64,000 nt of DNA from Periplaneta americana (lineage: Eukaryota > Arthropoda > Insecta > Blattodea > Blattidae). The stretch covers positions 144,300,204-144,364,203 of the forward strand of contig NC_091126.1 of assembly GCF_040183065.1 (NCBI RefSeq). Reading direction: 5' to 3'. Under the pieces are notes generated by a model that ran no database searches, was not told the DNA's origin, and saw only the letters and a list, made by a program, of their open reading frames with translations. Numbering within the stretch: the first letter of the stretch is position 1; the number at the start of each line of letters is the position of its first letter. Both the position numbers and the translations under genes were made by a program. Positions 13,901 to 22,671 of this stretch are shown piece after piece.

Positions 13901-16532
13901 TCAGCTGGATGATTATTGAAGGAAAATTTATCTCTACGCATTTTAAATCCCCAGATTAGAGTGATGAGAGACAGGAATAATCCTTTGTAACTATATAACG
14001 ACGATAGTTTTAGGTGAATATTTCGATTTTCGAAGGAATCAACGCAAAATAATAATCTGCAATGAAATGCAAGAGGCAGCAGGTTGACAGTTTTTTTTGC
14101 ACTTACTTGTTGCTTTGAGGGATGTAAGATACTGTATAATATTTTATATTAATTATATCTTTATGCCTATAAGAAGATATAACTTAATTGTTAGTCTTTA
14201 CAGTAGTTTTGGACATTTTATTTAATACTCGAAAATGATGTGGGCCTACAAGTATATGATGCAAATGTGATTTTGTCTTCTCATTTTAAATTTTATACTA
14301 CTAGGGCTTTCCACGTATTATTGTATGTGAAATAGAACCATACTAAATTTTAGTTTCAATTGAAATTTTAGTCCAGTTAATATTTAGGTTATTCATTCCT
14401 TAGAACCGGGTTTTCAGCTAGTTAATGTTGGTAGTAGTTATGAACAAAATGATAAACTACAACATAAATGCTCGATTTGTGCAAATTATTTGGGCAATAT
14501 CATTCTGGTACCTAAAAATCCGTTCCCTATTAAATACTAAGTAATGCTAGTATTTTAAACGCACATATATTCTGCAAATTAGTAAATATAACAATACCTT
14601 AGCTGAGAAAAAAATGTGACTTACTGCAATTCAATAAAAATATTAATCCCGATGTTCATTTCTTTCTAATATCCACTGTTTACAAGAATAAAAATCGTTT
14701 CTAAGCTGCATTGTCATATATAAAACCCACGAACCTCCGTTTCTTCTCAAGCTGCATCTCAATTTTGTTTTAGAAATCGCATAAGGATTCAGACCTTGAT
14801 CACAGTTTAAAAACTAAGGTTTGGAACCATGATTTCGTCCGTGTTTTACAAATCGACCCATAAAGTCTGGTCCCTGTTTTCGTGCCTCAATATGTTCCCC
14901 TTTGCAATTAATATTCTCTTTCCCTTTAGCGTTTTTTTTTTTTTAATTACATTAAGCTTTCAAGATGAAGGCTGTTTGATTCGTTTGTTACCAGTCTCTC
15001 CATCATCACTTGAAATTCCATTTTCATTCATTGTGTATCTAAATTATATATACACGCCATGAATTCACGTTACTACAGAAGAACCTCTATTATCCATGGC
15101 ATTCAAGGGGGTGGGCTGAATGGTTTATCGAAAAAAATGGAATAATCCGTACCATAAAAGATTTTCTTAAATTTGGTAAATAACACACTTTAGTATTTTT
15201 CTTCGTGATCTTGTATTTAACACGCTAGGTAGATGATCAGAGGTTCACTAATTTAAGTCAGGTTGCCAACAACGAGTTTTTAAGGGGCAACAAAATTCAT
15301 TGTAATGGCTGTATGTGGAAAGATAGGAATAGTGGAGGTCTCGTGTTGAAGACTTGCATACTTTATACACTTATCCTTAATTTATATTAAATTGCACACA
15401 GTTGTAACTCTCGTATTCCGATGCAAGATGAACCATAGTTTCTCTTTCCCCAAACCATTCAATGATTTGCACATTTTTCGATACTTAGCACAACACAATT
15501 TCTTTTCATACCCCAGAAAAATAATTCATATATAAGTTATAGGTCTAGGAAGTACAACTCGAACAGTAGACCATACTGTGTAAAAGTAAATGCTTGTAAT
15601 AACTCTCTCTAGAGAAAACGTGCTAATATAACGTGCAGTACCTACTTCATATATTTCTGTAGCAAAAAAAAAAAAAAAAAAAAAAGCGAGGGGGAGAGAG
15701 AGAGAAAAGAAAGGAGGAGGCAAGAAAAAGACAGTCGGATAATCTATCAATCGGTTAATAGAGTGATGGATAATCGCGATTCTACTGTATATTATAACAT
15801 AAATGCTACATAGTAGTACCACAAAATTCATTTATATGTACCTCTATTAAATTAAATTAATGTTACAGTAAATGAGTAAACGGAAGTTTTTTTTAACATA
15901 AAACTAGAGGAACACGATTTTCACACCACAGTCACAAAATGACTAACAGCTCCTTCCTCGCTCAACTGCAAAACACCCCTAGCAAGAACCTTTTCGATAT
16001 GTGGAGTTGAATGGTTCTTAAACACAATGCATGAAACAGTACTATTTAAAATCGCGTTATTGAATGGTTTTTCAACTCACTGGATGGAAAAGTAAACGAA
16101 GTAGCTGGTTGTATAAATATCTCAATTTCGGTCAGAAGTGAACTTGAATGGTTTTTGATCTCATCGCTTCAATTGTGATTTGTATGTTAAGATTATATCT
16201 CTTAATATTTTCAACTTTAAGTGTTTTAGCTTGATGCAGTTGAGAAAAACTTCTTTATATCTCGGATCTTATGCAAGAAAATTTGAATTAATTTTGTTAT
16301 TGTAACTATATTATGAAGTAACAGCAACATTCTTGTTTTAGCGCCAGCACACGAACATCATGTGATTGCATTGCACAAGCATGGACATCATCTAGGCGGC
16401 CTGCCCACATTGTTCTGGGTTTCAATTTGCTTCCTCATTGTAACATTTCACTTATTCCTATTTAAACTCATCTATAATGAATACTGCGGCCAGCAGCAAG
16501 ATAAATACCGTACTAGGTATGGAAAACTTTGA
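205..16532 (+). CDS. KIAA2013: KIAA2013-family membrane protein, 3' seven exons (partial)
   Basis: The coding join is 205-321, 5036-5307, 6058-6145, 9140-9279, 12603-12749, 12834-12958 and 16342-16532. It is 1080 nt, giving 359 codons plus stop, and every junction is GT-AG with matching phase. The encoded part matches what I know of the KIAA2013 (DUF2152) family: a segment with [10 protein letters not shown] and MYYILS, then [37 protein letters not shown] and [10 protein letters not shown]. The C-terminal membrane helix is [20 protein letters not shown], followed by KLIYNEYCG. The family is a conserved single-copy animal protein of about 630 residues with a large probably lumenal region; its biochemical role is unknown. 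Upstream exons encoding the N-terminal half are outside the window. Introns are 4.7, 0.75, 3.0, 3.3, 0.08 and 3.4 kb and are filled mainly with transposons. No frameshift or internal stop is seen, so the gene looks functional. Confidence 0.9.
387..441. repeat. (TA)n/(CA)n microsatellite
   Basis: A short TA run is followed by about 24 CA dinucleotides and then imperfect CATA units, in intron 1 of KIAA2013. Confidence 0.95.
454..830. mobile_element. Possible pogo-like element remnant
   Basis: A TA dinucleotide is followed by CAGTGAAACCTTGGTAAGAT, which resembles the CAGTgaAaCcTcg-type ends of pogo/Tigger elements elsewhere in this window. A similar end starts at about 20026. No matching inverted end was found, so the borders are unsure. 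Confidence 0.3.
831..1904. other. Intron 1 sequence with no recognised feature
   Basis: AT-rich intronic DNA. No coding pattern, terminal repeats or RNA-like structure was recognised. Confidence 0.6.
1905..3182 (-). mobile_element. Jockey-like non-LTR retrotransposon, 5'-truncated (LINE-A copy 1)
   Basis: On the - strand, 3182-2937 encodes reverse-transcriptase motif B ([20 protein letters not shown]) followed by [10 protein letters not shown], where FVDD takes the place of the usual Y/FADD. 2680-2390 encodes the downstream part ([11 protein letters not shown]... [13 protein letters not shown]). Stops and a frame break lie between them. The element runs on through a 3' UTR to an A-rich (AAATA)n tail at about 1905-1945. 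Endonuclease and the early RT motifs are absent, as expected for 5' truncation during target-primed insertion. It sits in intron 1 of KIAA2013, antisense to it. Confidence 0.75.
3240..3268. repeat. (GT)n/(GC)n microsatellite
   Basis: Alternating purine-pyrimidine run tgcgtgcgtgtgtgtgcgcg and onward, between the two jockey-like LINE copies. Confidence 0.9.
3522..4692 (-). mobile_element. Jockey-like non-LTR retrotransposon, 5'-truncated (LINE-A copy 2)
   Basis: The reading frame 4692-4039 (-) encodes [30 protein letters not shown] with intact FADD, and [14 protein letters not shown], then FWGNS in the C-terminal RT region. After a stop near 4039 the homologous frame is broken ([15 protein letters not shown] and following) and resumes at 3739-3509. 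The 3' end is an (ACAAT)n tail at 3522-3540 on the - strand. The endonuclease half is missing. It lies in the same intron and orientation as copy 1, and the two differ too much to be a recent duplication. Confidence 0.78.
5036..5307 (+). CDS. KIAA2013: KIAA2013 exon B
   Basis: The acceptor is cttttacttcag and the donor is gtaagt at 5308. It encodes [12 protein letters not shown] through [11 protein letters not shown], including [10 protein letters not shown] and [10 protein letters not shown], and ends in phase 2 (TT). Confidence 0.9.
6058..6145 (+). CDS. KIAA2013: KIAA2013 exon C
   Basis: The acceptor is ccattttag and the donor is gtaagt at 6146. The first base completes a Leu codon from exon B. 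It encodes [20 protein letters not shown] to LEKQ and ends in phase 0. Confidence 0.9.
6146..7359. other. Intron 3 first part, no recognised gene
   Basis: AT-rich intron. The only structure seen is an imperfect hairpin at about 7148-7193, where CCCAGAAACAGAATT faces AATTTTGTTTCTGGG. Confidence 0.5.
8047..8932. mobile_element. TTAA-flanked 886-bp inverted-repeat element nested in the pogo MITE
   Basis: Perfect 20-bp inverted ends GGGGAGAGGATGGTATTTTT lie at 8047-8066 and on the opposite strand at 8913-8932, directly flanked by TTAA at 8043-8046 and 8933-8936. The pogo MITE at 34179-34854 has a single TTAA at the corresponding point, so it shows the empty site. A TTAA target suggests piggyBac-type mobilisation, but the G-rich end is not the usual CCC start. 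No transposase frame is seen. Confidence 0.85.
8080..8418. repeat. Two-unit tandem duplication of about 170 bp
   Basis: Unit 1 (8080-8248) and unit 2 (8249-8418) share GATATGTGTGGAATGCAT, ATGCCCTTATCGGATG (GTGCCC in unit 2) and TTTTTAAACTTCCTGCG with scattered differences. Both lie inside the TTAA-flanked element. Confidence 0.85.
9140..9279 (+). CDS. KIAA2013: KIAA2013 exon D
   Basis: The acceptor is tatacttaaag, with a weak polypyrimidine tract but a correct phase, and the donor is gtagat at 9280. It encodes [20 protein letters not shown] and [20 protein letters not shown], the best conserved block of the family. Confidence 0.9.
10360..10815 (-). mobile_element. LINE2 fragment, 3' end (non-LTR retrotransposon)
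   Basis: On the - strand it encodes the C-terminal part of a retrotransposon protein: [16 protein letters not shown], then broken frames, then [19 protein letters not shown] and [17 protein letters not shown]. The 3' tail on the - strand is TTGGGCAGAACACTATGAAT followed by (GAAT)n. Related fragments lie at 33133-33210 and 44350-45745. It sits in intron 4 of KIAA2013. Confidence 0.75.
10816..12150. mobile_element. Purine-rich retroelement tail interrupted by a pogo-like MITE
   Basis: 10816-10914 and 11779-12150 share a run of short purine-rich sequence (aggagaat, gggaagagggta, aaggtggaaa). Near the right end is a hairpin where GTGGTGGCACC faces GGGTCACCAC. The general style matches the insert at 44655-45145, which also has purine-rich sequence and a terminal hairpin. 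Relatedness is inferred from composition and structure, not from a proper alignment. Confidence 0.35.
10915..11776. mobile_element. Pogo-like MITE, second family
   Basis: TA|CAGTAAAGTCCCTCGTATCC at the left faces CAGTAGAATTCCTCGTATCC read from the right end, with TA on both sides. The inverted ends are about 24 bp with a few mismatches. The 862-bp interior has no transposase frame and is unlike the 7360-9031 family beyond the CAGTA ends. Confidence 0.8.
12228..12478. mobile_element. Small TA-flanked MITE
   Basis: CAGTGTGTATACTAACTGGC at 12228 is matched in inverted orientation (CAGTGCGTATACTAACTGGC) at 12478, with one mismatch over 23 bp. TA lies on both sides. The 251-bp element ends 124 bp before KIAA2013 exon E, so it forms part of the intron 4 acceptor neighbourhood. 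It is typical of Tc1/mariner-class MITEs. Confidence 0.85.
12603..12749 (+). CDS. KIAA2013: KIAA2013 exon E
   Basis: The acceptor AG is at 12601-12602, chosen because it restores the Arg codon split after exon D; an AG a few bases upstream breaks the frame. The donor is gtatga at 12750. It encodes [20 protein letters not shown] through [13 protein letters not shown], including a CxxxC pair. Confidence 0.88.
12834..12958 (+). CDS. KIAA2013: KIAA2013 exon F
   Basis: The acceptor is gtgatttcag, after an 84-bp intron. The donor is gtaagc at 12959, after GTT GAA G. It encodes [14 protein letters not shown] through [12 protein letters not shown]. The frame stays open to a TAG at 13041, but that tail ([10 protein letters not shown]...) is intron read-through. 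The family continues with a membrane helix, which is found in the next exon. Confidence 0.88.
12959..15075. other. Intron 6 first part, no gene
   Basis: It contains a (GAT)n run at 13265-13293 and poly-T near 13783-13798. The remainder is AT-rich. Sequence near 13705-13745 and the reverse complement near 14840-14870 share short blocks, but too weakly to call an element. Confidence 0.5.
15076..15787. mobile_element. Pogo/Tigger-like MITE, copy 2 (inverted relative to copy 1)
   Basis: TA|CAGAAGAACCTCTATTATCC at the left, TTCTACTG|TA at the right. The interior matches copy 1 in reverse complement (CGGTTAATAGAGTGATGGAT). It contains a poly-A/GA-rich tract at 15662-15720 and, at the position of the nested element in copy 1, only uninterrupted sequence. 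Confidence 0.85.
16342..16532 (+). CDS. KIAA2013: KIAA2013 exon G with stop codon and C-terminal TM helix
   Basis: The acceptor is tcttgttttag. The split Ala codon G|CG joins exon F. It encodes [17 protein letters not shown], then a hydrophobic helix [20 protein letters not shown], then [20 protein letters not shown] and the stop TGA at 16530-16532. The YNEYCG after the helix is the family's C-terminal signature. This exon has no 60-codon open frame around it and is easily missed. Confidence 0.9.
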
Positions 16533-16615
16533 CCTGATTCACGAATGTGTAATTCTAACCATCAACATCAGAAGTTTTTACTTTCTGAACATGCAGTTGT
16601 GGTTATGAAATGGAA

Positions 16616-16621
16616 AATAAA
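16616..16621 (+). terminator. Polyadenylation signal AATAAA of the KIAA2013 gene
   Basis: This canonical hexamer lies 84 nt after the stop codon, in unique sequence before the hAT element that starts at 16898. Longer 3' UTRs cannot be excluded. Confidence 0.5.
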
Positions 16622-17004
16622 ACGTGTTATGTGTTGAACGTGTTTATCAAGAGACTTTGAATTTTGAATAGACTTAGTGAAAGAGCTAGTCTTCGTTCAT
16701 GATAAGTTTTAATTATGAAAATTATAACTTCACATTCTGTTTGTGAACGAATTTGCTTATAGATGATTCATTAAGGGAACGTCAAGTTGGGATGTACCGT
16801 GTAATGATATGTGATATGCATTATTTTAAGTGTTCTTCCAAAGTCTTTAATTTATATTATCTGAACAAGTGCTTCTAATAGATTATGTTGTCTAGATCAG
16901 TGTTTCTCAACCACTGGCTGGCCTGGTACCAGACCATCAGATATTCTCCTGAAATTTGTCATTTTACTTTTCTAAGCTTTTTTCACAAATATTTTATAGT
17001 GGAA

Positions 17005-17248
17005 ATGTCCGGGGTTCTATCCCGGGTGGTGACGGGATTTTTCTCATTGCCAAACTTCCAGAACGGCCCCAAGGTTCACTCAGCCTCCTACAAAATTGAG
17101 AACCGGGTCTTTCCCGGGGGTAAAAAGCGGTCAGAGCATGGTGCCGACCACACCACCTCATTCTAGTGCCGAGGTCACGGAAAACATGGGGCTCTACTTC
17201 CATGCCCTCCCATGTGCCTTCATGGCATGTGAAGGGGATACCTTTTAA
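17005..17248 (+). mobile_element. tRNA-derived SINE, 5'-truncated (SINE-A)
   Basis: It starts in the B-box-like part (GGGGTTCTATCCCGGG) and runs through CCCAAGGTTCACTCAGCCTC and GGTCAGAGCATGGTGCCGAC to ATGGCATGTGAAGGGGATAC. Its GC content is much higher than the surroundings. The A-box half is missing. Confidence 0.65.
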
Positions 17249-17479
17249 TATTCTTAGGAGAATAATTTTCATGAATGTGTCGAAAATCGCACATCCAGAT
17301 CGTCTCTAAACCCTGAATTCTAAAATGTAACTAAATTACATCAGTGTAGCAAATATCAGTGAATGATTGGGAATTCTTCAGACTTATAAGTCTTTCAACA
17401 TTCGGGAAAGGGAATGCTGCTGCTTATGATCGGCCATAAAAATTGCCAGCAAGCCAATTGCAATAAAACATGTGGATTG

Positions 17480-18022
17480 TGAACCCTTTAGTTGAACACA
17501 AAGAGACCACTTTCCCATGAAGAAACATTTCAACTTCTTGAATTATCATTAGACAAAGGACTAGAAAGTACTTTTAAATCTACGAGTAATTCGAAATTCT
17601 CGCTAAGAACGAAAAATGAATATCCAAAATTACATGAAATAATAATCAGATTTCTTATTAGAATAATTTCAAGGGAAAAACTTTGCTTAACCCTTTGAAA
17701 GCACAAATTATTTTTTTTATGTTTTTCATATCTTGGATCATACCAAAGTTTCAATCAATTTTTTTCAACATTTTAACTCTGCACACAATTTCAAAACACA
17801 GATGGCACCTCTATGTATACTCAAGAGGTGGTTCCTTGGTGGAATATCTGTGCCATAAAATTTAGAAAGTAAGAAAACGGTGGTTGTTCTGAGTAACCAC
17901 TATGCTGCAAAGGGTTAAAAACGAAACACAGGAACTGCCTGCAACTTTCTGACTGTCTCCATTTGGAGATCCCAGAATTAACAAGCTAACAGACAGAAAA
18001 CAGCAACAAAAGTCTCACTAGC
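17480..18022 (+). pseudogene. hAT (Charlie/ZBED5-type) transposase C-terminal remnant
   Basis: 17492-17690 encodes LLELSLDKGLESTF and KNEYPKLHEIIIRFL, matching the region before the dimerisation domain in Charlie-like transposases. After the MITE at 17691-17914 the frame resumes with KTKHRNCLQLSDCLHLEIPE, then PRINKLTDRKQQQKSH one frame over, which matches the IKTKxRNRL...LRLALS...PRI...KQAQxSH tail of that family. Frame breaks show it is dead. It belongs to the hAT element at 16898-19174. Confidence 0.7.
17691..17914. mobile_element. piggyBac-type MITE, 224 bp
   Basis: TTAA|CCCTTTGAAAGCA on the left faces TGCTGCAAAGGG|TTAA on the right. A TTAA target with CCC-starting inverted ends is the piggyBac signature. 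It interrupts the hAT transposase remnant. Confidence 0.85.
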
Positions 18023-18177
18023 CTCACTAAAATTCTCAGATATAATACAAATAAAATAAAGCACCAAGTTTAATTTTTTCTAAAACTTGTAATTATTGCT
18101 GTATGAATGTGCTGCATTTTTAAATTCATAATTCTAATCAATGTTGGAACTAGTGTTGGGAATTGAGAGATTTATAC

Positions 18178-18838
18178 ACTTTATGCTCGACCATGCCGAA
18201 ATGTAATTATACACCTGGTAACAGCCCTTTAATGGACCTCATTAAAGTACACCTATTCATCAAAGTTCAGGTGTTCCACCAATCAGAAAACACCATTGTA
18301 GCAATATGAAAGCGCAAGTATTGATTATTCTCGGATATGGAATCGAAAGATAACTGGCGAAACTTCACGGAGGCTGGAAATCCAATACTGTCACAGAAGG
18401 TTAAGTTCTGTTACTATAATAATTAGCGTTAATTGTAAATAATATTCAAATAAATTCAATTTGTCATCTCGTTTTTCAATGTCTAAATCAATTTCAAGGT
18501 TATATCAAGACTAATGTTCATTTTACTCTCTAGATTATATCAAGGTAAATGACATTTGTTCCTCGGAAAAAATCAATACTTTCACGTCTGCGCACATCTC
18601 ACAATTTGCGAGATATTGCTCAAGGTCAGTTCCACTCCCCAGTCAGATAAGAATAACATGAATACTTATGAATAATTTCAAGTTAGAAATATGGTCGAGC
18701 ATAAAAAGTCATATGAAACTTGCCTATAATGGTAATTAAGACGCTTGTATGAAAATTATGAAACTTGCGCTCGTTTCATAAACGTATTCGCGTCTTAATT
18801 ACTACCATTATAGGCTCGTTGCATAATGTACTATTATA
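18178..18838 (+). repeat. 650-bp interspersed repeat, copy 1, with terminal hairpin
   Basis: The same sequence lies inverted at 42524-43172. It contains TTTATGCTCGACCAT at 18180 with its inverse ATGGTCGAGCATAAA at 18693-18707. Then comes a hairpin (about 18722-18830) whose arms GCCTATAATGGTAATTAAG and CTTAATTACTACCATTATAG are separated by about 55 bp. No protein coding was seen. It is nested in the hAT element. Confidence 0.8.
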
Positions 18839-19182
18839 GGTACATAAAATTACATACATCACACATAAAAACATTTGGATTGTGTAATTGTGATGAATGT
18901 TTGCCAATATGTTGACATCGTTCTGCTGCTCTCCCTGCTCAGCTGACTACTGCAGTGAGTTACAGTGCGTAATCATTCTTCTCATTACCTTTTCTTTTTC
19001 AAACCAACATCATTAAAATCAATTTAATAATACAGTGATCAGTGTTATAAATTTTATGTTTTTGGTGGTCAGGAAGAAATATGTCAATGAAAATTAGCAT
19101 AATTTAATTAATGATGTTGGCGTGAGGAAAAAGAATTTACTGGGCCGCAGACACTGAAAGGTTGAGAACCACTGGTCTAGAT

Positions 19183-21269
19183 TGTTTATTTAAATGAAAG
19201 ATATACTCTAGTATGTATATACGTAAATGCTTTCATTTGAATTATGAGCCATTATTTTCTGAGTCTTCTATAAAAGCAGAAATATTGCACTGAAATAGAT
19301 CTTATTTTAATTTCAATGTAATGTGTTTTGTTTCTTCAGTTTTGTATTTGTTCGTTTAGAAGTTACTATTGAGTCTATAATTGCACTTTCTTCATGATGA
19401 TATTGCCTATTTCAAAAGTTTCCACAGTTATCTAAACACAGTGTAATTTTTAATCCTAGAAAGCCTGACAGGTTGGACATAATTTATTAATGTTTAATTT
19501 TTATAACTTTGTAAACAGTTTATTTTCACACATGATTTATGTTATTACGCAATGAACAGATGAAACTTGATAAGATATACTGCCTGAAAATTTCTAATAA
19601 ACCTTCCAGTATACATTCCTAGTCGTAGTGAGTGGCATAACATACACCCAGGAGCATTTCAAGCTAAGTTTGTACAATTCTTGCATGTGTACAAAATTGT
19701 ATAGAGTGTAAATATACTAACAAGACAGTTTTATTCAGATCTTCTCCGACAGTCAAACGGCACTGTTAACTCTTCAACAGAATTGTATGATCCAAAAAAA
19801 ATAATGTAACTGATAATAAAAACTTACTGTGTACTTATGTAACTTGAGTAATTTTGTGTTTAGAGAAATATGTACGAAACCTCAGAAGTGGGTTACATGT
19901 AAGCCACTGCCAAGAGAGAAGACTAGAAATCTCGAAAGACAACAACCTTTTGTTGTTAAGAAAAAAAATCTTGACAGTTTTAGAGTAGAACTCAGGAATT
20001 TTCTCGAAAGAGGAATACAGTGAAATCTTGTTACAATGATACCACATGTACTAGAAAGAATTGTAGAGAAATTTATTGTTATAGGTCTCGCAAGTACAGA
20101 TTACCGACGGAAGGAATGCGAATCAAACACTGTGATAAGGAAGAGCGGGCAAGAGGAAAGGTCACGAGATAACTTGAATGATATTCAAGAGTACAGTCGG
20201 AAGAGAAATGACATCGATAGAATCAGTCTTGCGTTGTGATTGTTACATTACAACTTTAGTTTGTTCCATTGCATGTGAATACATGTCTTGTATCGCACGG
20301 TATTATTATTTCATTCGTAAACATATGTTGCGCGTTTAATTAGCTTCGAATTTTTCTCTTGCTACATTCTTTATTTCCACAGCAATGTCCTCATTTGTTC
20401 ATCTTCTTGGAAGAGACAGTACTTTCATCTGCTCCCACATCTCCCCCCCTCGACGTGCCTACATACACACGTCAAAACAGACAGAAATGCCACCATTGGT
20501 TTTCAGTAATTGTTTCTTGCGTGAGCTATACATCACAAATAAAGGGCATGCTATTTGGAAGGTATACTTTATAGGGAACCACTCCTATAATTGAAGTACA
20601 TTAATCAATTAAGTGGGCATATACATCTTCACAAGTTGAAAACGTGATATTTTATGGGCTTTTCTCAATAGCATGGTGAAAAAAATTAATATCTCTAATA
20701 CCTTACGAGTTACGGCCTAAACGTGACAATGTGTCAACCGACTTGATCATTTGAATATGGATAGAACTTCTCATCTTTAGTAAGTTTGTTACTTATTTCC
20801 CTCATAACTTACACATTTTTTTTTAGATAAATTTATGAAATTTTGCATACAAGTGTATTTCATACTGAAGAACAAATCCTGCATTTAGCACTGTTTTATC
20901 ATTTCAAGTTTTTTCATTAATAATTCTACATGTAAAAAATTTAAATTTTTCAGTTTATTGCAAAAATATTCACAAAGAAAATAAATATTTCTTATTTATA
21001 TATTCAACTGATAAGTGTAGAATTTTGTAACACATTACGAATAAAACATAGAAAAAAGCATGGAAAAATATAAAAAATTGTACAAAATATCAAGAAAAGC
21101 CATCTTTGTCCTACATAAATTGCACACCTCCATTAAAAATTATAATTGTCCTTAACAAAATTTTTTGGATTCAAAAGAATTGTGTACTAATCTATAAGTA
21201 TTATCTAATCACTATACCAAATTCCAACACAAAATTAATTCAGGATATGAAGAAATTAAATTTTACTAA
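19183..21269. other. No recognised gene
   Basis: AT-rich. At 20026 a TA|CAGTGAAATCTTGTTACAAT motif looks like a lone pogo-type end. No partner end or coding pattern was found. Confidence 0.5.
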
Positions 21270-21285
21270 ATTTATAGTAGCAAAA

Positions 21286-21538
21286 TTTTCTCATGAAATT
21301 TCGACCAGTGTATGGGACCGGTGCCCACCCAGCATCGTGATGCACTTGGGGAGCTACTATAGGTAGCGAAATCTGGTTACGCAAACCAGCTATAACGGCT
21401 GTGAGGGGCTCATTGTGCTAACCACACGATACCTCCATTCTGGTTGGATGATCGTCCACCTCTGCTTCGGCATGTGGCTGTGAGGCCAGCACCCAGCTGG
21501 TCGGTCTTGGCCCTTCATGGGCTGTAACGCCACAGATT
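21286..21538 (+). mobile_element. SINE-B, 5'-truncated copy with 16-bp target duplication
   Basis: ATTTATAGTAGCAAAA occurs directly at 21270-21285 and 21539-21554. The insert shares CCAGTGTATGGGACCGGTGC, GGGGAGCTACTATAGGTAGC and CTTGGCCCTTCATGGG with the fuller copy at 26226-26560 but lacks the tRNA-like head. Long target duplication with 5' truncation points to LINE-machinery mobilisation. Confidence 0.88.
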
Positions 21539-21554
21539 ATTTATAGTAGCAAAA

Positions 21555-22671
21555 GGTATACATACCCACTCAAGAATTCATAATATTTGATTACGATGAA
21601 GGCTCGATTTCTTGGCATAAAACACAAATTATAGAGAAAAATAATGCAATTTCAACACTTGAAATTCTTACCTCACTCTTAAATACAATACAGTGTAGTA
21701 CTATACACTATTTCCACTCACTTTTTGATTGAACACATTTTACACATTAGTGACAAACCATGAAAATATAACAAAATGTCCTAAATTTTATTTTAGCCCT
21801 CTTTGAATAAGTCCGAAATGACAGTTCGTTTTACATTCTTTTTTATGGAGAAGGAAACACAAAGACCTACTGCATCTAGAGTCAAAGGCCACTCGAAAGA
21901 AAATTTTGTAGCACTTCACAGGAGGCAATGGCTACTAGGATTCTTTCTCCTCTTCAGGCTGTTTGCTTTGAATTTCCTTTACAATGTTTCCTTCTACTAG
22001 TTCAGGAAAAAACAAGTCTCATCATCAATGATAAGGTATTTTTCTGCAGGCGGAACATTTTCACCAAACCATTCATTATAATTCATCAAAGCCCTAGCCA
22101 ATATTTCAGCTCCCTTCTCATCTTCAGAATTGTTGTTTAACAACCACCTCATATGTAATTTAAAACACAAGAGACCATTAAAGAAAGACATTGGTCACTG
22201 TTGGTTTACTTCACTGTGCATGGCTGAATGGGCAAAAGAGAAGCTTCTTACCATCATTACACCCATTTTGCACGAGGGTTGATAAGATCCAGAACTGTTC
22301 TAGATGGGGTGGCATGGACGAAACAATGTCGCTGTTGGTGATGGCAGGGAGTCGAAGTCAATGAGGTTGAGTCCACTCTTTAAATGATGGGGTAGGTCTA
22401 CTGTAGTTCGTAATTTACTCCTTTGCAGCCTATTTTAATGTAGTACTGGGAGAAAAGTATGTTTTGGGGACTCTAAAAGTAATTGTAATGGAGAAGTTTA
22501 TTGTTACTAAGAGTATCATAAAGTCGAGGGAAATTTTACATTACACTAATGGAATTAATGCCGAGACTTGGTTTAACTTTATAAAGGATATCATTATTAC
22601 ATCAGTAATTGTTGTATGGAGATTTCACTGTATTGGAATCGAGTGCCCAATAGGAGTCTCCTTTCAGGACT
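21555..22671. other. No recognised gene
   Basis: A short open stretch on the - strand (22191-21997, ending ...AEKYLIIDDETCFFLN) has no recognised homology or splice context. The rest is unremarkable. Confidence 0.45.

Larger units (their letters stand above)
16898..19174. mobile_element. hAT transposon, 2.28 kb, with nested insertions
   Basis: Left end CAGTGTTTCTCAACCACTGG and right end (read inward) CAGTGGTTCTCAACCTTTCA are the classic Charlie-type hAT ends. The 8-bp target duplication GTCTAGAT is perfect at 16890-16897 and 19175-19182. It holds a transposase remnant on the + strand (17480-18022), a SINE (17005-17248), a piggyBac-type MITE (17691-17914) and a 650-bp repeat (18178-18838). 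It lies 0.3 kb downstream of the KIAA2013 polyadenylation signal. Confidence 0.92.

Noticed and set aside
13705..14870. A transposon with diverged inverted ends
   Set aside because: Only scattered short blocks match between the two sides and no target duplication was seen.
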